From the NCBI GenBank assembly GCA_951800555.1, contig CATOJU010000001.1:1-28629 (forward strand): a stretch of DNA of 28,629 bases, given 5' to 3'. Shown piece after piece: positions 1-8,774 of this stretch (within the stretch, counting starts at the first letter, position 1; every line of letters begins with the position of its first letter). The notes beneath the pieces are model-generated. The model was given only the letters and a program-made list of their open reading frames with translations. It did not search any database and was not told where the DNA came from. The position numbers were made by a program, and so were the translations under genes. The DNA is from an uncultured Rickettsiales bacterium. Its GTDB lineage: Bacteria > Pseudomonadota > Alphaproteobacteria > Rickettsiales > UBA1997.

Positions 1-35
1 AAACTTAACTTTTTTTTTAAAACTTCAAACATAAT

Positions 36-557
36 TTATTTACAAATTTTTAATAATTCTTCATATGCTTCATCAAAACCACTTAAAGAATATATGTCAA
101 TTAATCGTTTATCATTTATATATTCCACAGTAACACTAAAAAGAGTAGAATTTTTTAATTCTTTGATAATTTCCATATCGTCATTTAAATTATAGGCCCA
201 CGCTTTATCTTCATAAATAAAAATTGGAAATTTTCTTTTTGCTATGTCTAACTCTGCTCTAACTACTTTTTTATTCAAAATTTGTCCAAATGATAAATAT
301 ATTTCTGGCTTAATTTCTTCTCCTTTTTCCACTATTATATTAAAAAAAGACTGCCCTCTTTTATTAAAATTATCATATCTTTGCTGTGGAATTGAAACCA
401 TGTAACACAATAACTTTTTATGATTATTTGTTGTTTTAAATAAAACCCAATCACCAAATAATGCTACAGGTTCCCCTCCATAGCTATTAAAACTATAAAA
501 AAGATCGAATAATAAAAAAATTAAAATAAATAATATATTATTTCTTAATTTTTTCAT
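36..557 (-). CDS. IalB-family exported protein
   Basis: A 173-residue protein starting with a basic N-terminus and a hydrophobic stretch (about residues 8-24), followed by small residues (NSYGGEP), which reads as a Sec signal peptide with cleavage near residue 27. The mature part opens with FGDWVLFKT, then a CYMVSIPQ segment. That is the layout of invasion-associated locus B (IalB) proteins, small periplasmic or surface proteins of Alphaproteobacteria. The C-terminal part keeps the family-like order of a short acidic helix, a strand pair and a terminal cysteine. Its start lies 24 bases after the bL36 stop, so the two are probably co-transcribed. IalB affects erythrocyte invasion in Bartonella; in obligate intracellular relatives the role is not known, so I assign family only. 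Confidence 0.62.
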   Translation of the reverse strand: MKKLRNNILFILIFLLFDLFYSFNSYGGEPVALFGDWVLFKTTNNHKKLLCYMVSIPQQRYDNFNKRGQSFFNIIVEKGEEIKPEIYLSFGQILNKKVVRAELDIAKRKFPIFIYEDKAWAYNLNDDMEIIKELKNSTLFSVTVEYINDKRLIDIYSLSGFDEAYEELLKICK

Positions 558-581
558 ATCTTTATATTATTTATTAATTTT

Positions 582-734
582 CTAACCTTGAGAAACTTTG
601 TTTCTTGGATTTTTTTTATTAATTACTACTAAAACTGTCTTTTGAGAGCCATCTTTTCTACTCTTTTTTCTTCTAACAACTTTACAGTTTTTGTCTCTGT
701 TTTTACACATTTTTATTGATGCTGCAATTCTCAT
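582..734 (-). CDS. rpmJ: 50S ribosomal protein bL36
   Basis: A small basic protein of 50 residues. I start it at the internal ATG at 732-734, because MRIAASIKMCKNRDKN matches the usual bL36 N-terminus, whereas the 13 codons upstream (MCNYYFYQQ...) do not look ribosomal. The C-terminus VINKKNPRNKVSQG is the signature end of alphaproteobacterial bL36 (VINKxNxRxKxxQG). Like other alphaproteobacterial versions it lacks the zinc-binding Cys/His set. The middle (KKSRKDGSQKT) is longer than in the usual 41-residue form by about nine residues. It sits in the large ribosomal subunit. It precedes the IalB-like gene on the same strand. Confidence 0.82.
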   Translation of the reverse strand: MRIAASIKMCKNRDKNCKVVRRKKSRKDGSQKTVLVVINKKNPRNKVSQG

Positions 735-974
735 TGTATTTAAAAATTGTTGATAAAAATAATAGTTACACAATTATTATAGTATATAATAATTATTTTG
801 TCAATAGATTTTTGAAATTTAATATAGTTATATTTACTATTTATATAACATTATTTTCTTTTTAATTTATTTCAACATAAATCAGCATAAAAAATATAAA
901 AGCTCCTAATTCAAAAATAAAACTCAAATTTATATACTTCAAAAATCCCAGACTATCTGGATGTTTCGGGATAC

Positions 975-1011
975 AAAAAATAACCCATTAAAAATAAATG
1001 GGTTATTTTTT
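975..1011 (-). terminator. Intrinsic terminator after HU gene
   Basis: A perfect 15-bp inverted repeat (975-989 with 997-1011) around a 7-base loop, with AACCC/GGGTT at the core and A/T runs on both outer ends. It starts 16 bases after the HU stop codon and would give a stem followed by U residues on either strand. A second, weaker hairpin (CCAGA/TCTGG, 948-960) lies just beyond it and is followed by five T residues on the minus strand, so termination may be in tandem. Confidence 0.8.
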
Positions 1012-1026
1012 ATTTTTTATAAAAAT

Positions 1027-1320
1027 TTATTTTCTTTTTTTAGAAGTACCTTTTATATCTTCTTTTAAATTTTTTCCAACAGAAAATTTAATTTTTCTAG
1101 AAGCTGGAATTTTAATTTCTTTACCAGTTTGTGGATTTCTACCAATTTTAGCTTTTGTATCTACAACGCTAAAAGTTCCAAATCCAATTAAAGTAATTTT
1201 TTCACCTTTTTTTAAAGCCTTTTTTACATTATCTATAAATGTATCAACTAACAAACCTGCATCTTTTTGTAAAAAACCTGTTTGTTCTGCTATCGCTTTA
1301 ACTAAATCAATCTTATGCAT
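1027..1320 (-). CDS. hup: HU-family nucleoid DNA-binding protein
   Basis: A 97-residue basic protein with the complete HU/IHF fold signature. It has N-terminal dimerisation helices (KIDLVKAIAEQTGF), then GEKITLIGFGTFSV, then the DNA-binding arm with RNPQTGKEIKIPAS, and a C-terminal helix (FSVGKNLKEDI). RNPxTG and the proline at the arm tip are the DNA-intercalating elements. The length is normal for HU (about 90-99). HU bends and compacts DNA and helps DnaA at the origin; here it lies just downstream of dnaA on the same strand, separated by 200 bases. It ends in a strong terminator. HU rather than IHF is chosen because the sequence is closer to HU, and the two cannot be separated with certainty by eye. 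Confidence 0.93.
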   Translation of the reverse strand: MHKIDLVKAIAEQTGFLQKDAGLLVDTFIDNVKKALKKGEKITLIGFGTFSVVDTKAKIGRNPQTGKEIKIPASRKIKFSVGKNLKEDIKGTSKKRK

Positions 1321-1520
1321 AATTTTTATATATTTAATTAATAAATTAGTCTAATATGACTAGTAAGTTCATTTTAAAAATTAATTCAAATAAATCAATA
1401 TTTATTTATAAAATATTAAATACAATAAAAAAAATTAATATTTACTATACGACAAATAAAGTATTTTTATATATTTTTTGTATAGTTTTTAATTTTTTAT
1501 ATTTTTTTCATATACATTTA

Positions 1521-2987
1521 TTATTTTAAACTATTACCTATATTATTAATCGCGTCAATAATTTCAGGATTATTTTCCATTTCTGCTTTAATTTTATTAA
1601 CCGCGTGTATAACTGTAGCGTGATTTTTGTTACTAAATTTTTTTGCTATATCCGGAAAACTTTTATTTGTAAGATTTTTACTTAAAAACATCGCTATATG
1701 TCTAGCAAGTACAAGATTTTTTACTCTTTTTTCAGATTTCAAATCATCTAAAGATATATCAAAATATTCAGCCACTTTTTTTTGTATAGCTTCAATAGTA
1801 ACACTTTTTTTAGCTTGGCTTAAATTATCGCATAAAATATCTTCAATATTTTCTCTTTTAATTTCGATATGCATAATATCTTGATTTATTTTTAATCTTT
1901 TCAAACAACCTTCAATTTCCCTACAGTTTGTATTAATATTCTCAGCAATAAATTCCGGTAAACCTTTTGAAAGATTTAAATTTAAATCACTAGCTTTTTT
2001 TTTAATAAGATCAAGTCTTAATTGATAATCCGCTTCTTTAATATCTATAATCAATCCACCATTTAATCTAGATTTTAATTTTTCATCAAGATTTTCCAAA
2101 TAAACAGGTGATCTATCACAGGCTAAAATTATTTGTTTTTGTTCACTAATTAAAGTATCAAATGTATAAAAAAACTCTTTTTGGGTTTTATCTTTTCCAA
2201 CTATAAATTGTATATCATCTATTATTAAAGTATCAACATTTCTAAATCTATTTTTAAAATCATTTATATTTTGATTCTGCAAAGCTTGAATAAATAAATA
2301 CATAAATCTTTCTGCCGATAAATATATTATTTGTTTATCATTATTCTCTTTTAATTTCCAAGCTACAGCTTGACATAAATGGGTTTTTCCAAGACCAACA
2401 TCACCATATAAAAATAATGGATTTACACCAAAATTTATATCTTTATTTTCTACTAATCCTTTGCATATTTGATATGCCAATTTATTCGATTGTCCAACAA
2501 CAAAATTTTCAAATGTATATTTTTCGTTTAATTCAGTTCCAATATTAAATAAATTATCATTTTTCGATAGACTAATTACTTTATTTTCAAAAGAATCATT
2601 ATTATTAGTATTACTACTAATAGTATTATTTATTTCATTAATTACTTCAACATTTTTATCAATTATAATTTCATAAGAAACTAAATTTGGAAAAAAATCT
2701 AATAAAATTTGTTTTATTCCTTTTCTTAAGCAAACTTGTTCGCCATTAATTTTTTTAAAAACACCATTAAAATACTCTCTTTTAATCCAATCTCTTACAA
2801 AATTTGTAGGAACAGACATAACTATTTCAAATTCACTTAAGCTATACAAATTTAAGTTTGATATCCAAGCTTTATAGACATCTTCTCCAAATTCTTTATA
2901 AAAAGATTTTACAACTTGCGCCCACTTTTCTTCTTTAGACACAAAATTACTATTATCAATAAAATCCTTATTGCCTATAATTGACAT
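1521..2987 (-). CDS. dnaA: Chromosomal replication initiator DnaA
   Basis: A 488-residue protein with the four DnaA domains. Domain I (about residues 20-105) contains FVRDWIKREYF. A low-complexity Asn/Ser linker (about 115-150) is domain II. The AAA+ domain III has Walker A GDVGLGKT at 195-202, Walker B LIIDDIQFI near 254-262 and an arginine-finger segment LKSRLNGG near 304-311. C-terminal domain IV carries the DNA-binding signature in the form NHATVIHAVNKI, where the usual consensus has DHTTVLHA. DnaA binds DnaA boxes and opens the origin. The start is ATG at 2985-2987 and a promoter is seen about 45 bases upstream. No DnaA-box cluster is visible beside the gene, which fits alphaproteobacteria where oriC is often elsewhere. 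Confidence 0.96.
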   Translation of the reverse strand: MSIIGNKDFIDNSNFVSKEEKWAQVVKSFYKEFGEDVYKAWISNLNLYSLSEFEIVMSVPTNFVRDWIKREYFNGVFKKINGEQVCLRKGIKQILLDFFPNLVSYEIIIDKNVEVINEINNTISSNTNNNDSFENKVISLSKNDNLFNIGTELNEKYTFENFVVGQSNKLAYQICKGLVENKDINFGVNPLFLYGDVGLGKTHLCQAVAWKLKENNDKQIIYLSAERFMYLFIQALQNQNINDFKNRFRNVDTLIIDDIQFIVGKDKTQKEFFYTFDTLISEQKQIILACDRSPVYLENLDEKLKSRLNGGLIIDIKEADYQLRLDLIKKKASDLNLNLSKGLPEFIAENINTNCREIEGCLKRLKINQDIMHIEIKRENIEDILCDNLSQAKKSVTIEAIQKKVAEYFDISLDDLKSEKRVKNLVLARHIAMFLSKNLTNKSFPDIAKKFSNKNHATVIHAVNKIKAEMENNPEIIDAINNIGNSLK

Positions 2988-3368
2988 AAAATATTATTAT
3001 TTGTTTTTAATAAAAATTCATATGTTATATTATATATATAAAATTTAAAATAGTAAAGTACATTTTTTTTAAAAAAAGTAATTTTTTTGCTTGACAACTT
3101 TTTATTCTTGAAAATCAATAAATATGGTTTTTATTGAAAAATAAAGAAAAATTTGACATAAAATTGTTGATTTTTTCTTTTTTTTGAAGGTTAATTTTGA
3201 CTTAATGTTTTAAAATTTTAACCAAAATTTTTTAAATTTTTATTAAGAAGTTATTATTTTTTTATCAAAAAAAATTTTTAATTTTCGAAATTTCTATTTT
3301 TTAAAAAATATAAAAAATAAAATCTGCCAAATATGCCTGAAAAAATCAACAAATTAGCAATCGTAAAT
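2988..3368. other. AT-rich gap between res and dnaA
   Basis: No open frame worth calling. It holds the probable dnaA promoter near its left end and otherwise long A and T runs. I looked for TTATCCACA-like DnaA boxes and found none, so I do not call an origin here. No clear terminator follows res. Confidence 0.5.
3029..3057 (-). promoter_or_regulatory. Probable dnaA promoter
   Basis: On the minus strand TTTACT (3052-3057) is followed after exactly 17 bases by a consensus TATAAT (3029-3034), about 40 bases ahead of the dnaA start codon. The -35 matches four of six consensus bases. AT-rich sequence produces such matches by chance, so confidence is moderate. Confidence 0.45.
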
Positions 3369-6302
3369 CTAAAAAAGAATCCCTTCAACCTTAGAATTAT
3401 TCAATTCACAATATTTTAAAATATCATCCAATCTTTCATTATTACTTTTTTTCAAATAAAATGTATTATCATCTAAAATAGCATAATGCCAAACAGAGTT
3501 CATTCTATCATCACTAGAAAGTTGATTTATTTTTTTAATCCAATCTAATGCCCCTCTTTGTTTTTGAATAACATTTTCTTGATTGATATCTTTACGAGCT
3601 TTTGTTTCTACTAAATAAATATTATCAGCAATTTTAACTATAAAATCTGGATAATAGGAAGAAAACATTCCATCACTTCTAATATATCTAAGACTTGCGA
3701 AAGTATGATAATTTTCATTAATTTTTAATAATTTTTCAACTTCACTATCCGCATCGGCAAATAACAAAAATTCTCTTTCAAATTCACCTTTATTTGATGG
3801 ATATGCAGTTTTTTTATAAATTGATTTAGTAATATCTAAACAAAAATTTTTTCTCATTTTTAAAGTTTTAACTTCTGAAAAATATTTCTTTATTACTATT
3901 GCATCTTCAACTTCAATATTATTTTGTAAATTATTAATTACTTTGCTAATTTCTTTAATAATATGTTCAATTATATTAATTTTATTTAACATTAAAATTC
4001 TCCAATTATTACCTTCCATTGGATTAAAAGGTTGCCCAAATAATTTATTTCTTATATATTCATCAATTACACCCATTAAATAATTTTGATTTACCTGTAA
4101 AGTTGGAAAGTCTTTAATCGAATGCAAAGATAAATGTCCAATATTACTTGAAATAATCTGTATAATTTTACTTAAAAATTCATTATAACTTCTAGTATCA
4201 AATAAATTAGCATTAACTTTATATTCACCAAATATTGTTTTTACTAACATTTCCTGCGATAAAAATATTTCTCCATCATCTTTATCCAAAAAACCTTTTA
4301 ATTGTTCCAATGTAAATCCATCAAGTTTTTCAAGATTTTTAACACTCAAATTTTCAGTAGTTAAAAGTTCTTCTTTATCTCTAACTATTATAGGAATATA
4401 AAAATCATAATCTTCATAATTTTCCTTTAAATCAACCGTAATAATATCTCCAAGAACATTTTCTCTTTTTATTTCTTCCTTTTCTTCATATATTAAATCA
4501 TCATCAAGATCTTCATAAAATTGAATATAGGCTGGATGTTCTACAATATGCAATATGTCATAGTAACTACTAGGTTCCTGTTTTAAATTAAGCATTTTAT
4601 GACGATCTTCTGCTTTAATTTCAATATACTCTGGTTCTCGCCACATAAGTCTTAACCCTCTACCTATAACTTGCTCTAATAATATAGGAGCCTGTGAAGA
4701 CCTTAATGGAACAATTACACAAATATTATTTACATCAAACCCCTCTCTCAACATAAGAACTGATACAATAACTTTCGGAGATTCCTTTTTATCTATTGCA
4801 AATAAATCTTGTTTAACTTTTGCCCAATCTTCTTGATTAATAGATCCTTTTTTATTAGAATCTATCTGTATAACATCATTTTCATTAACTCCATTTTGTA
4901 TTAAAAATTCCACAACTAGTGGCGACACTTTAGTATCTTCACATACAACTAACATTTTAGGATGTTTATACTGACTAACCTTTGTAAATTCATTTTCCAA
5001 TAATTCTAAACGTGCAAGTCCAGCCTTTAACATCAACCGCTGTCCTTTAGATAATCCAATAACTTCATTCCCATCTCTAATTGCTTTAAAATCTAAATCT
5101 TCATTTGGCAATGATGCAATTTCCTTTCTTTTATCAATAGCTATTACCTTAACTAAACCAGCTTTAATAGCCAAATTTAATCCATAATCAACTATTATAT
5201 GTGGAAAATAATGTTTTATTTTTTTATTACCTGAACCCACTGCATCATAAGGAGTTGCCGAAAAGTCTATTTGAATAAAATTATTTTCTTTATTTTTTGA
5301 TATATAATTTAATGCTTTTTGCCATTCAACTTCTAAAATAGCATCAGCACTTTTATTTTCGTGAATATGATGAGCTTCATCATTAAAAACACAAATATTT
5401 GGCAATGACTGCAAATATTCAAGTTCTCCACCATTTAAAAAATTATTATCTAGACTATCCAAAGAATGTCCAGATGTTGTTCCTGGTTTAATTGGTAAAA
5501 GATCATTTACAATTTTACTCGGATTTTTTAAAGGTGAAACATCGGTATCCAAATCTTTAATACCTTCCTCTTCTCTTTCAATATCATCGGCACCCATTAA
5601 TTTATGCCAATTCAATATAACAATAATAGCATCACTAGTAATTTTTTTACCTATCTCTTCTTTTTTAACAACATTATTTTGTACGAAATTAAAAACAGCA
5701 TCCCTATATTTTTCTGGTATAAAAATATCTTGATTTCGTTTCAAATCAGATGTTTCAAAATTCCTAATTCCATTAATATCCTCCTTTCCCAAAAAAGAAT
5801 CCAACAATCTATCATAAACAATTAAACCAGGTGCTATAAATAAAAAATTTTTAGTAAAAGAACAAAGTTTATTTTCATTATATTTAGCGTTCAAATATTG
5901 CCAAAGAAAAATAGCATTCATACACCAAGTTTTACCTGTTCCTGTAGCCATTTTTACACAATATTTAGGATAAAAAAACTTTTCTTTATTAATACATTTT
6001 AAAAAATTATCATCAACAATTCCATTACCTATAGCCTGATACATTTCAATAACAGATTTAGTTTTCAATATTTCATAGCAATAAATTACATTCAAAATAG
6101 CCTGCTTTTGCCCTTTATGAAAATTAACACTTCTTTCATCACAAAATGTTGGTGAAAACCAAAACCTTAATAAATCTTGTGTTATTGGACTAACTTTTTG
6201 AATAAAACTTCCATTCTCCCACTCTTCATTAACAATAGCAGTAAGCTGTTTTGCAAACTGCAATGGAATATTATTAGTTCCTAAATTAACTGAATTTGAC
6301 AT
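3369..6302 (-). CDS. res: Type III restriction enzyme Res subunit
   Basis: A 977-residue SF2 helicase-nuclease. Helicase motifs appear in order: Walker A ATGTGKT at 119-125, DEAH at 308-311, SAT in IDFSATPYD at 348-350, and motif VI QVIGRGLRL at 544-552. A C-terminal PD-(D/E)xK nuclease is visible as PDFIVK with D886, then VETKAR with E899 and K901. This is the standard Res layout and length (EcoP1I/EcoP15I type). Res cuts DNA only in complex with Mod, after ATP-driven communication between two unmethylated inversely oriented sites. It starts one base after the mod stop, with an AAGGAG Shine-Dalgarno sequence inside the mod 3' end, so the two are co-translated. The frame is intact and all motifs are present. 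If mod is out of frame, Res should be inactive. Confidence 0.93.
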   Translation of the reverse strand: MSNSVNLGTNNIPLQFAKQLTAIVNEEWENGSFIQKVSPITQDLLRFWFSPTFCDERSVNFHKGQKQAILNVIYCYEILKTKSVIEMYQAIGNGIVDDNFLKCINKEKFFYPKYCVKMATGTGKTWCMNAIFLWQYLNAKYNENKLCSFTKNFLFIAPGLIVYDRLLDSFLGKEDINGIRNFETSDLKRNQDIFIPEKYRDAVFNFVQNNVVKKEEIGKKITSDAIIVILNWHKLMGADDIEREEEGIKDLDTDVSPLKNPSKIVNDLLPIKPGTTSGHSLDSLDNNFLNGGELEYLQSLPNICVFNDEAHHIHENKSADAILEVEWQKALNYISKNKENNFIQIDFSATPYDAVGSGNKKIKHYFPHIIVDYGLNLAIKAGLVKVIAIDKRKEIASLPNEDLDFKAIRDGNEVIGLSKGQRLMLKAGLARLELLENEFTKVSQYKHPKMLVVCEDTKVSPLVVEFLIQNGVNENDVIQIDSNKKGSINQEDWAKVKQDLFAIDKKESPKVIVSVLMLREGFDVNNICVIVPLRSSQAPILLEQVIGRGLRLMWREPEYIEIKAEDRHKMLNLKQEPSSYYDILHIVEHPAYIQFYEDLDDDLIYEEKEEIKRENVLGDIITVDLKENYEDYDFYIPIIVRDKEELLTTENLSVKNLEKLDGFTLEQLKGFLDKDDGEIFLSQEMLVKTIFGEYKVNANLFDTRSYNEFLSKIIQIISSNIGHLSLHSIKDFPTLQVNQNYLMGVIDEYIRNKLFGQPFNPMEGNNWRILMLNKINIIEHIIKEISKVINNLQNNIEVEDAIVIKKYFSEVKTLKMRKNFCLDITKSIYKKTAYPSNKGEFEREFLLFADADSEVEKLLKINENYHTFASLRYIRSDGMFSSYYPDFIVKIADNIYLVETKARKDINQENVIQKQRGALDWIKKINQLSSDDRMNSVWHYAILDDNTFYLKKSNNERLDDILKYCELNNSKVEGILF

Positions 6303-6303
6303 A

Positions 6304-7968
6304 TTAAATCTCCTTTACAACATTACTTTCAAAACCAAATACATCAACTGCTTTAACACAAATCTTTCTTTTACAATTGTTGCATCTTGGAATTACAATT
6401 TTAGCGACATTAGATACCCTCAACTCATCATTATTAATAAATGTATTTTCTCTATAATCTTGCCATCTACTTCTAAAAGTTTTTCCATCATAATTTGGAT
6501 CAACACTCCAATATTCAATCAAGGCCAAAGGTTCTTTAGCTATTATTTCTTGCAATACTTGTTTATTTTTATCATCCAAAGGTACTATATCCGGCGATGT
6601 TAATACATAATTATCCAACTCAACTTGCAATTCTTCTTCATTATCAGATATCTGTTTAATAATAGGATCTTTTATTGTCAGATATTGTAAAGAAGAAAAA
6701 CGAATATCTTTATTTTTTACCAATTTTTCATAACCATTATTTTTACTTAACTGCGACAATAAATCTGGTGGTATAACTAAAACTTCTAATTCATTTTTGT
6801 CATATTGCTTTACAAGCTCTGCAATATTAAAAACAAAATTCCAACCCAATACTATAACTTTATTCCAACCACCACAAAAATTATTTTTTAATTCGAATGC
6901 TTTATTTAAAGTTGCTTTACCTGTTGCTTTATTAGGACTATCCACGAAAACTAATGTTCTTCCATTATCCTTTTTTCCTAAATTCTGCGGAGCATTCATT
7001 TCCAAAAATGGTGTAGCACCAAATAAACCTAGGACTACTTGAGATAAATCCCCCACCCTTTTAAATTCTTTATTATTAGCAAAACTTTCTTTTTGATAAT
7101 CACCTATTGATTGGTAAAGAAACGGCTTAGCCTCTTGATCGATCAATCTTTTTCTCATTATCATAGTTGCTGGTTTACCAAGATCTGACATAATCCATTT
7201 TCTTCCTAACGATTCAGCTACTGCTCCAGTAGTGCCAGATCCAGCAAAAAAGTCAGCAACTATGGAATTTTCATCGCTACTTGCTTTTATAATTCTTTCT
7301 AAAAGTTTTTCTGGTTTTTGGGTAGCATAACCTACTACTTCTGGATTTCTTCCGTGTGAAATATTAGAAATATCATTCCATAAAGAACCAACAGCTAATT
7401 TGAATTCATCTAAATAATATTTTTTATATTCTTGCCCAGTAGATGTTATATGAATTAAATTTTGCTGTCGCATTTCTTCAATAGTTTTTTCTATATAACC
7501 GCCTAATGTAACAATTTTATATTTTCTTCCATTATTTTCACTATATCTAAATTCTTTTAATTGTGTATAAGTTAAATCATCACCTTCTACATATTGTTGA
7601 AAATATTGCATATTTTTAGTCTTTGAATAAAGATAAATATTATCTATTTCCCTCGAATATTGTGCTGATGTTTTTTTAGCACCCTTTCCCACTGCATCAC
7701 GAGTCCAAACAATTTCATTCCTAAAATTTTCCCTACCAAATATTTCATCCATCATCACTTTTACATAATGACCTACATGCCAATCCAAGTGCACATAAAT
7801 ACTACCTTTATCACTTAATAATTCCTTCATTAAACACAATCTAGGATACATCATTTTTAAATAACTAATTGTCCCATCCTTCCAAGTATCTGAATAAGCA
7901 AATTGCTCTAGAACCGTAGCATTTAAATTAATGTCAATATTTTTTAAATTATTACCCCCCCCCCACAA
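6304..7968 (-). CDS. mod: Type III Mod methyltransferase, 3' part (out of frame)
   Basis: This frame continues the methyltransferase that begins at 8324. After the glycine run it reads EQFAYSDTWKDGT, then YVHLDWHVGHYVK, both typical of type III Mod, and later DFFAGSGTTG, the SAM-binding motif I. The order DPPY (in the 5' part) before FxGxG marks a beta-class N6-adenine methyltransferase. The variable stretch between these motifs is the presumed target-recognition domain. The apparent TTG start at 7966-7968 is only the edge of the open frame and has no good ribosome-binding site, so I treat this as the distal part of one gene. Joined to the 5' part it would give about 673 residues, close to known Mod proteins. 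Mod determines the recognition site and is needed by Res. Confidence 0.88.
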   Translation of the reverse strand: MWGGGNNLKNIDINLNATVLEQFAYSDTWKDGTISYLKMMYPRLCLMKELLSDKGSIYVHLDWHVGHYVKVMMDEIFGRENFRNEIVWTRDAVGKGAKKTSAQYSREIDNIYLYSKTKNMQYFQQYVEGDDLTYTQLKEFRYSENNGRKYKIVTLGGYIEKTIEEMRQQNLIHITSTGQEYKKYYLDEFKLAVGSLWNDISNISHGRNPEVVGYATQKPEKLLERIIKASSDENSIVADFFAGSGTTGAVAESLGRKWIMSDLGKPATMIMRKRLIDQEAKPFLYQSIGDYQKESFANNKEFKRVGDLSQVVLGLFGATPFLEMNAPQNLGKKDNGRTLVFVDSPNKATGKATLNKAFELKNNFCGGWNKVIVLGWNFVFNIAELVKQYDKNELEVLVIPPDLLSQLSKNNGYEKLVKNKDIRFSSLQYLTIKDPIIKQISDNEEELQVELDNYVLTSPDIVPLDDKNKQVLQEIIAKEPLALIEYWSVDPNYDGKTFRSRWQDYRENTFINNDELRVSNVAKIVIPRCNNCKRKICVKAVDVFGFESNVVKEI

Positions 7969-8324
7969 ATTGCAGGCAGCTTTATTTTAGTACGGTAATC
8001 TGCTTTCGAATCGTATGGTGGATCAATATAAATCAGGTCAATTTTTCCTCTCATTGATGGTAGTCCTGTTGATTCATCTCCTGTTAATAATGCTTGCATA
8101 ACCATTAAATTATCGCCATAACAGAGACGATTTAGCCAATTATGGCTACCTAGATCTTGGCATTCACCAGTAAATAAATTTTGACCTTTTGCAGTTGGTA
8201 ATACATATTCATTTGTCTGTAATAACATTTTATTGTTGCTTTCTAGTCTACCTAGTATTTTGGCAACCTCTTTTTTACCGTCAGATACTACTTCTGGTAA
8301 TAATTCAATTAGAGATTTAGACAT
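7944..8324 (-). CDS. mod: Type III Mod methyltransferase, 5' part, ends at poly-G frameshift
   Basis: The N-terminal 126 residues of Mod. I start at the ATG at 8322-8324 (MSKSLIELLPEVV), preceded by a purine-rich AGGGGAAAG; codons further upstream encode only Ile/Lys-rich sequence. It contains LCYGDNLMVMQALL and the catalytic motif IV DPPY at residues 101-104, followed by DSKADYRTKIKLP, all highly typical of type III Mod. After Cys120 it enters the ten-G run, reads three glycines then Val-Ile-Ile and stops. In this state the product lacks the SAM-binding motif and should be inactive. With 8 or 11 G residues the frame would continue into the 3' part. Confidence 0.88.
   Translation of the reverse strand: MSKSLIELLPEVVSDGKKEVAKILGRLESNNKMLLQTNEYVLPTAKGQNLFTGECQDLGSHNWLNRLCYGDNLMVMQALLTGDESTGLPSMRGKIDLIYIDPPYDSKADYRTKIKLPAICGGGVII
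7955..7964. repeat. Ten-base poly-C/poly-G tract inside mod
   Basis: Ten C residues on the plus strand, so ten G in the mod message. It lies in a poorly conserved linker between the DPPY motif and EQFAYSDTWKDGT. Nothing like it occurs elsewhere in this AT-rich window. Only a length of 3n+2 joins the two mod frames. A length of 3n+1, as here, stops after Val-Ile-Ile, and a length of 3n stops at once at TAA. The present state is therefore OFF, unless the tract length is a sequencing error. Confidence 0.9.
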
Positions 8325-8485
8325 AACATTAACACTTTCCCCTATAATTTTTATATGTAAGGATATTATTTTTATAATTATAAGAATCAAGAAAATTTTT
8401 ATTACTATTTACAAATTTGTTGATGTAATTATTTTATACTTTTTAATTTTTACTATTTTTATAGATTAATTATAAATCTACTTAA

Positions 8486-8752
8486 TCTTTAATTTTCCAT
8501 TATTTATGTCATTCCAGATTAGAATTACTTTGATAATTTATTGTCTAGTAATTCTTAATGTGGAATTGGGTTAATAGTGTCATTCCAAATTAGATTTTCT
8601 TGTAAGCTTGCCTTACTAGAAAATCTTAATGTGGAAAACAAGGCAGGAAAATGATATGCTTGCATAATCATTTTAGCTTGTCGTCCTGCCGCAGTTTGCC
8701 GGAACGAAGTGGAGGAATCTAGTAATATAAAATGTGTTAAATATAGAAAAAT
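8486..8752. repeat. Direct repeat copy A (occupied by 81-bp element)
   Basis: This copy matches 8775-8959 apart from one extra T, two substitutions and an 81-bp insertion at 8637-8717. It contains two imperfect palindromes: one framed by AGATTAGAATTACT and AGTAATTCTTAATG, and one around TAGATTTTCT...AGAAAATCTTA. The near identity suggests a recent duplication. Confidence 0.85.
8637..8717. mobile_element. 81-bp palindromic insertion element, copy 1
   Basis: This stretch is present in repeat copy A and absent from the otherwise matching copy B. It is flanked by GGAA at 8633-8636 and ends with GGAA at 8714-8717, consistent with a 4-bp target duplication around a 77-bp body. Inside, GGCAGGA (8642-8648) pairs with TCCTGCC (8684-8690), and AAAATGATATGC pairs with GCAT-A-ATCATTTT around a TT turn (8648-8674). 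It is visibly richer in G+C than its surroundings and encodes no protein of its own, so movement would need enzymes supplied in trans. It recalls the small palindromic elements of Rickettsiales in size and structure; I do not claim it belongs to a named family. Confidence 0.75.
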
Positions 8753-8774
8753 TACTAAACTTTTTTGTATTTAT

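Noticed and set aside
998..1354. 118-codon plus-strand frame
   Set aside because: It is the antisense of the HU gene and its terminator; the minus-strand HU protein is complete and conserved.
2988..3368. Replication origin next to dnaA
   Set aside because: AT-rich but no cluster of DnaA boxes; alphaproteobacterial origins commonly lie elsewhere.
6304..7968. Reading the 554-residue mod frame as an independent gene starting at TTG
   Set aside because: The TTG abuts the poly-G run, lacks a Shine-Dalgarno sequence, and the upstream frame supplies the missing DPPY motif.
8233..8469. 78-codon plus-strand frame near the mod start
   Set aside because: Overlaps the conserved Mod N-terminus on the other strand and its translation is low-complexity hydrophobic residues.
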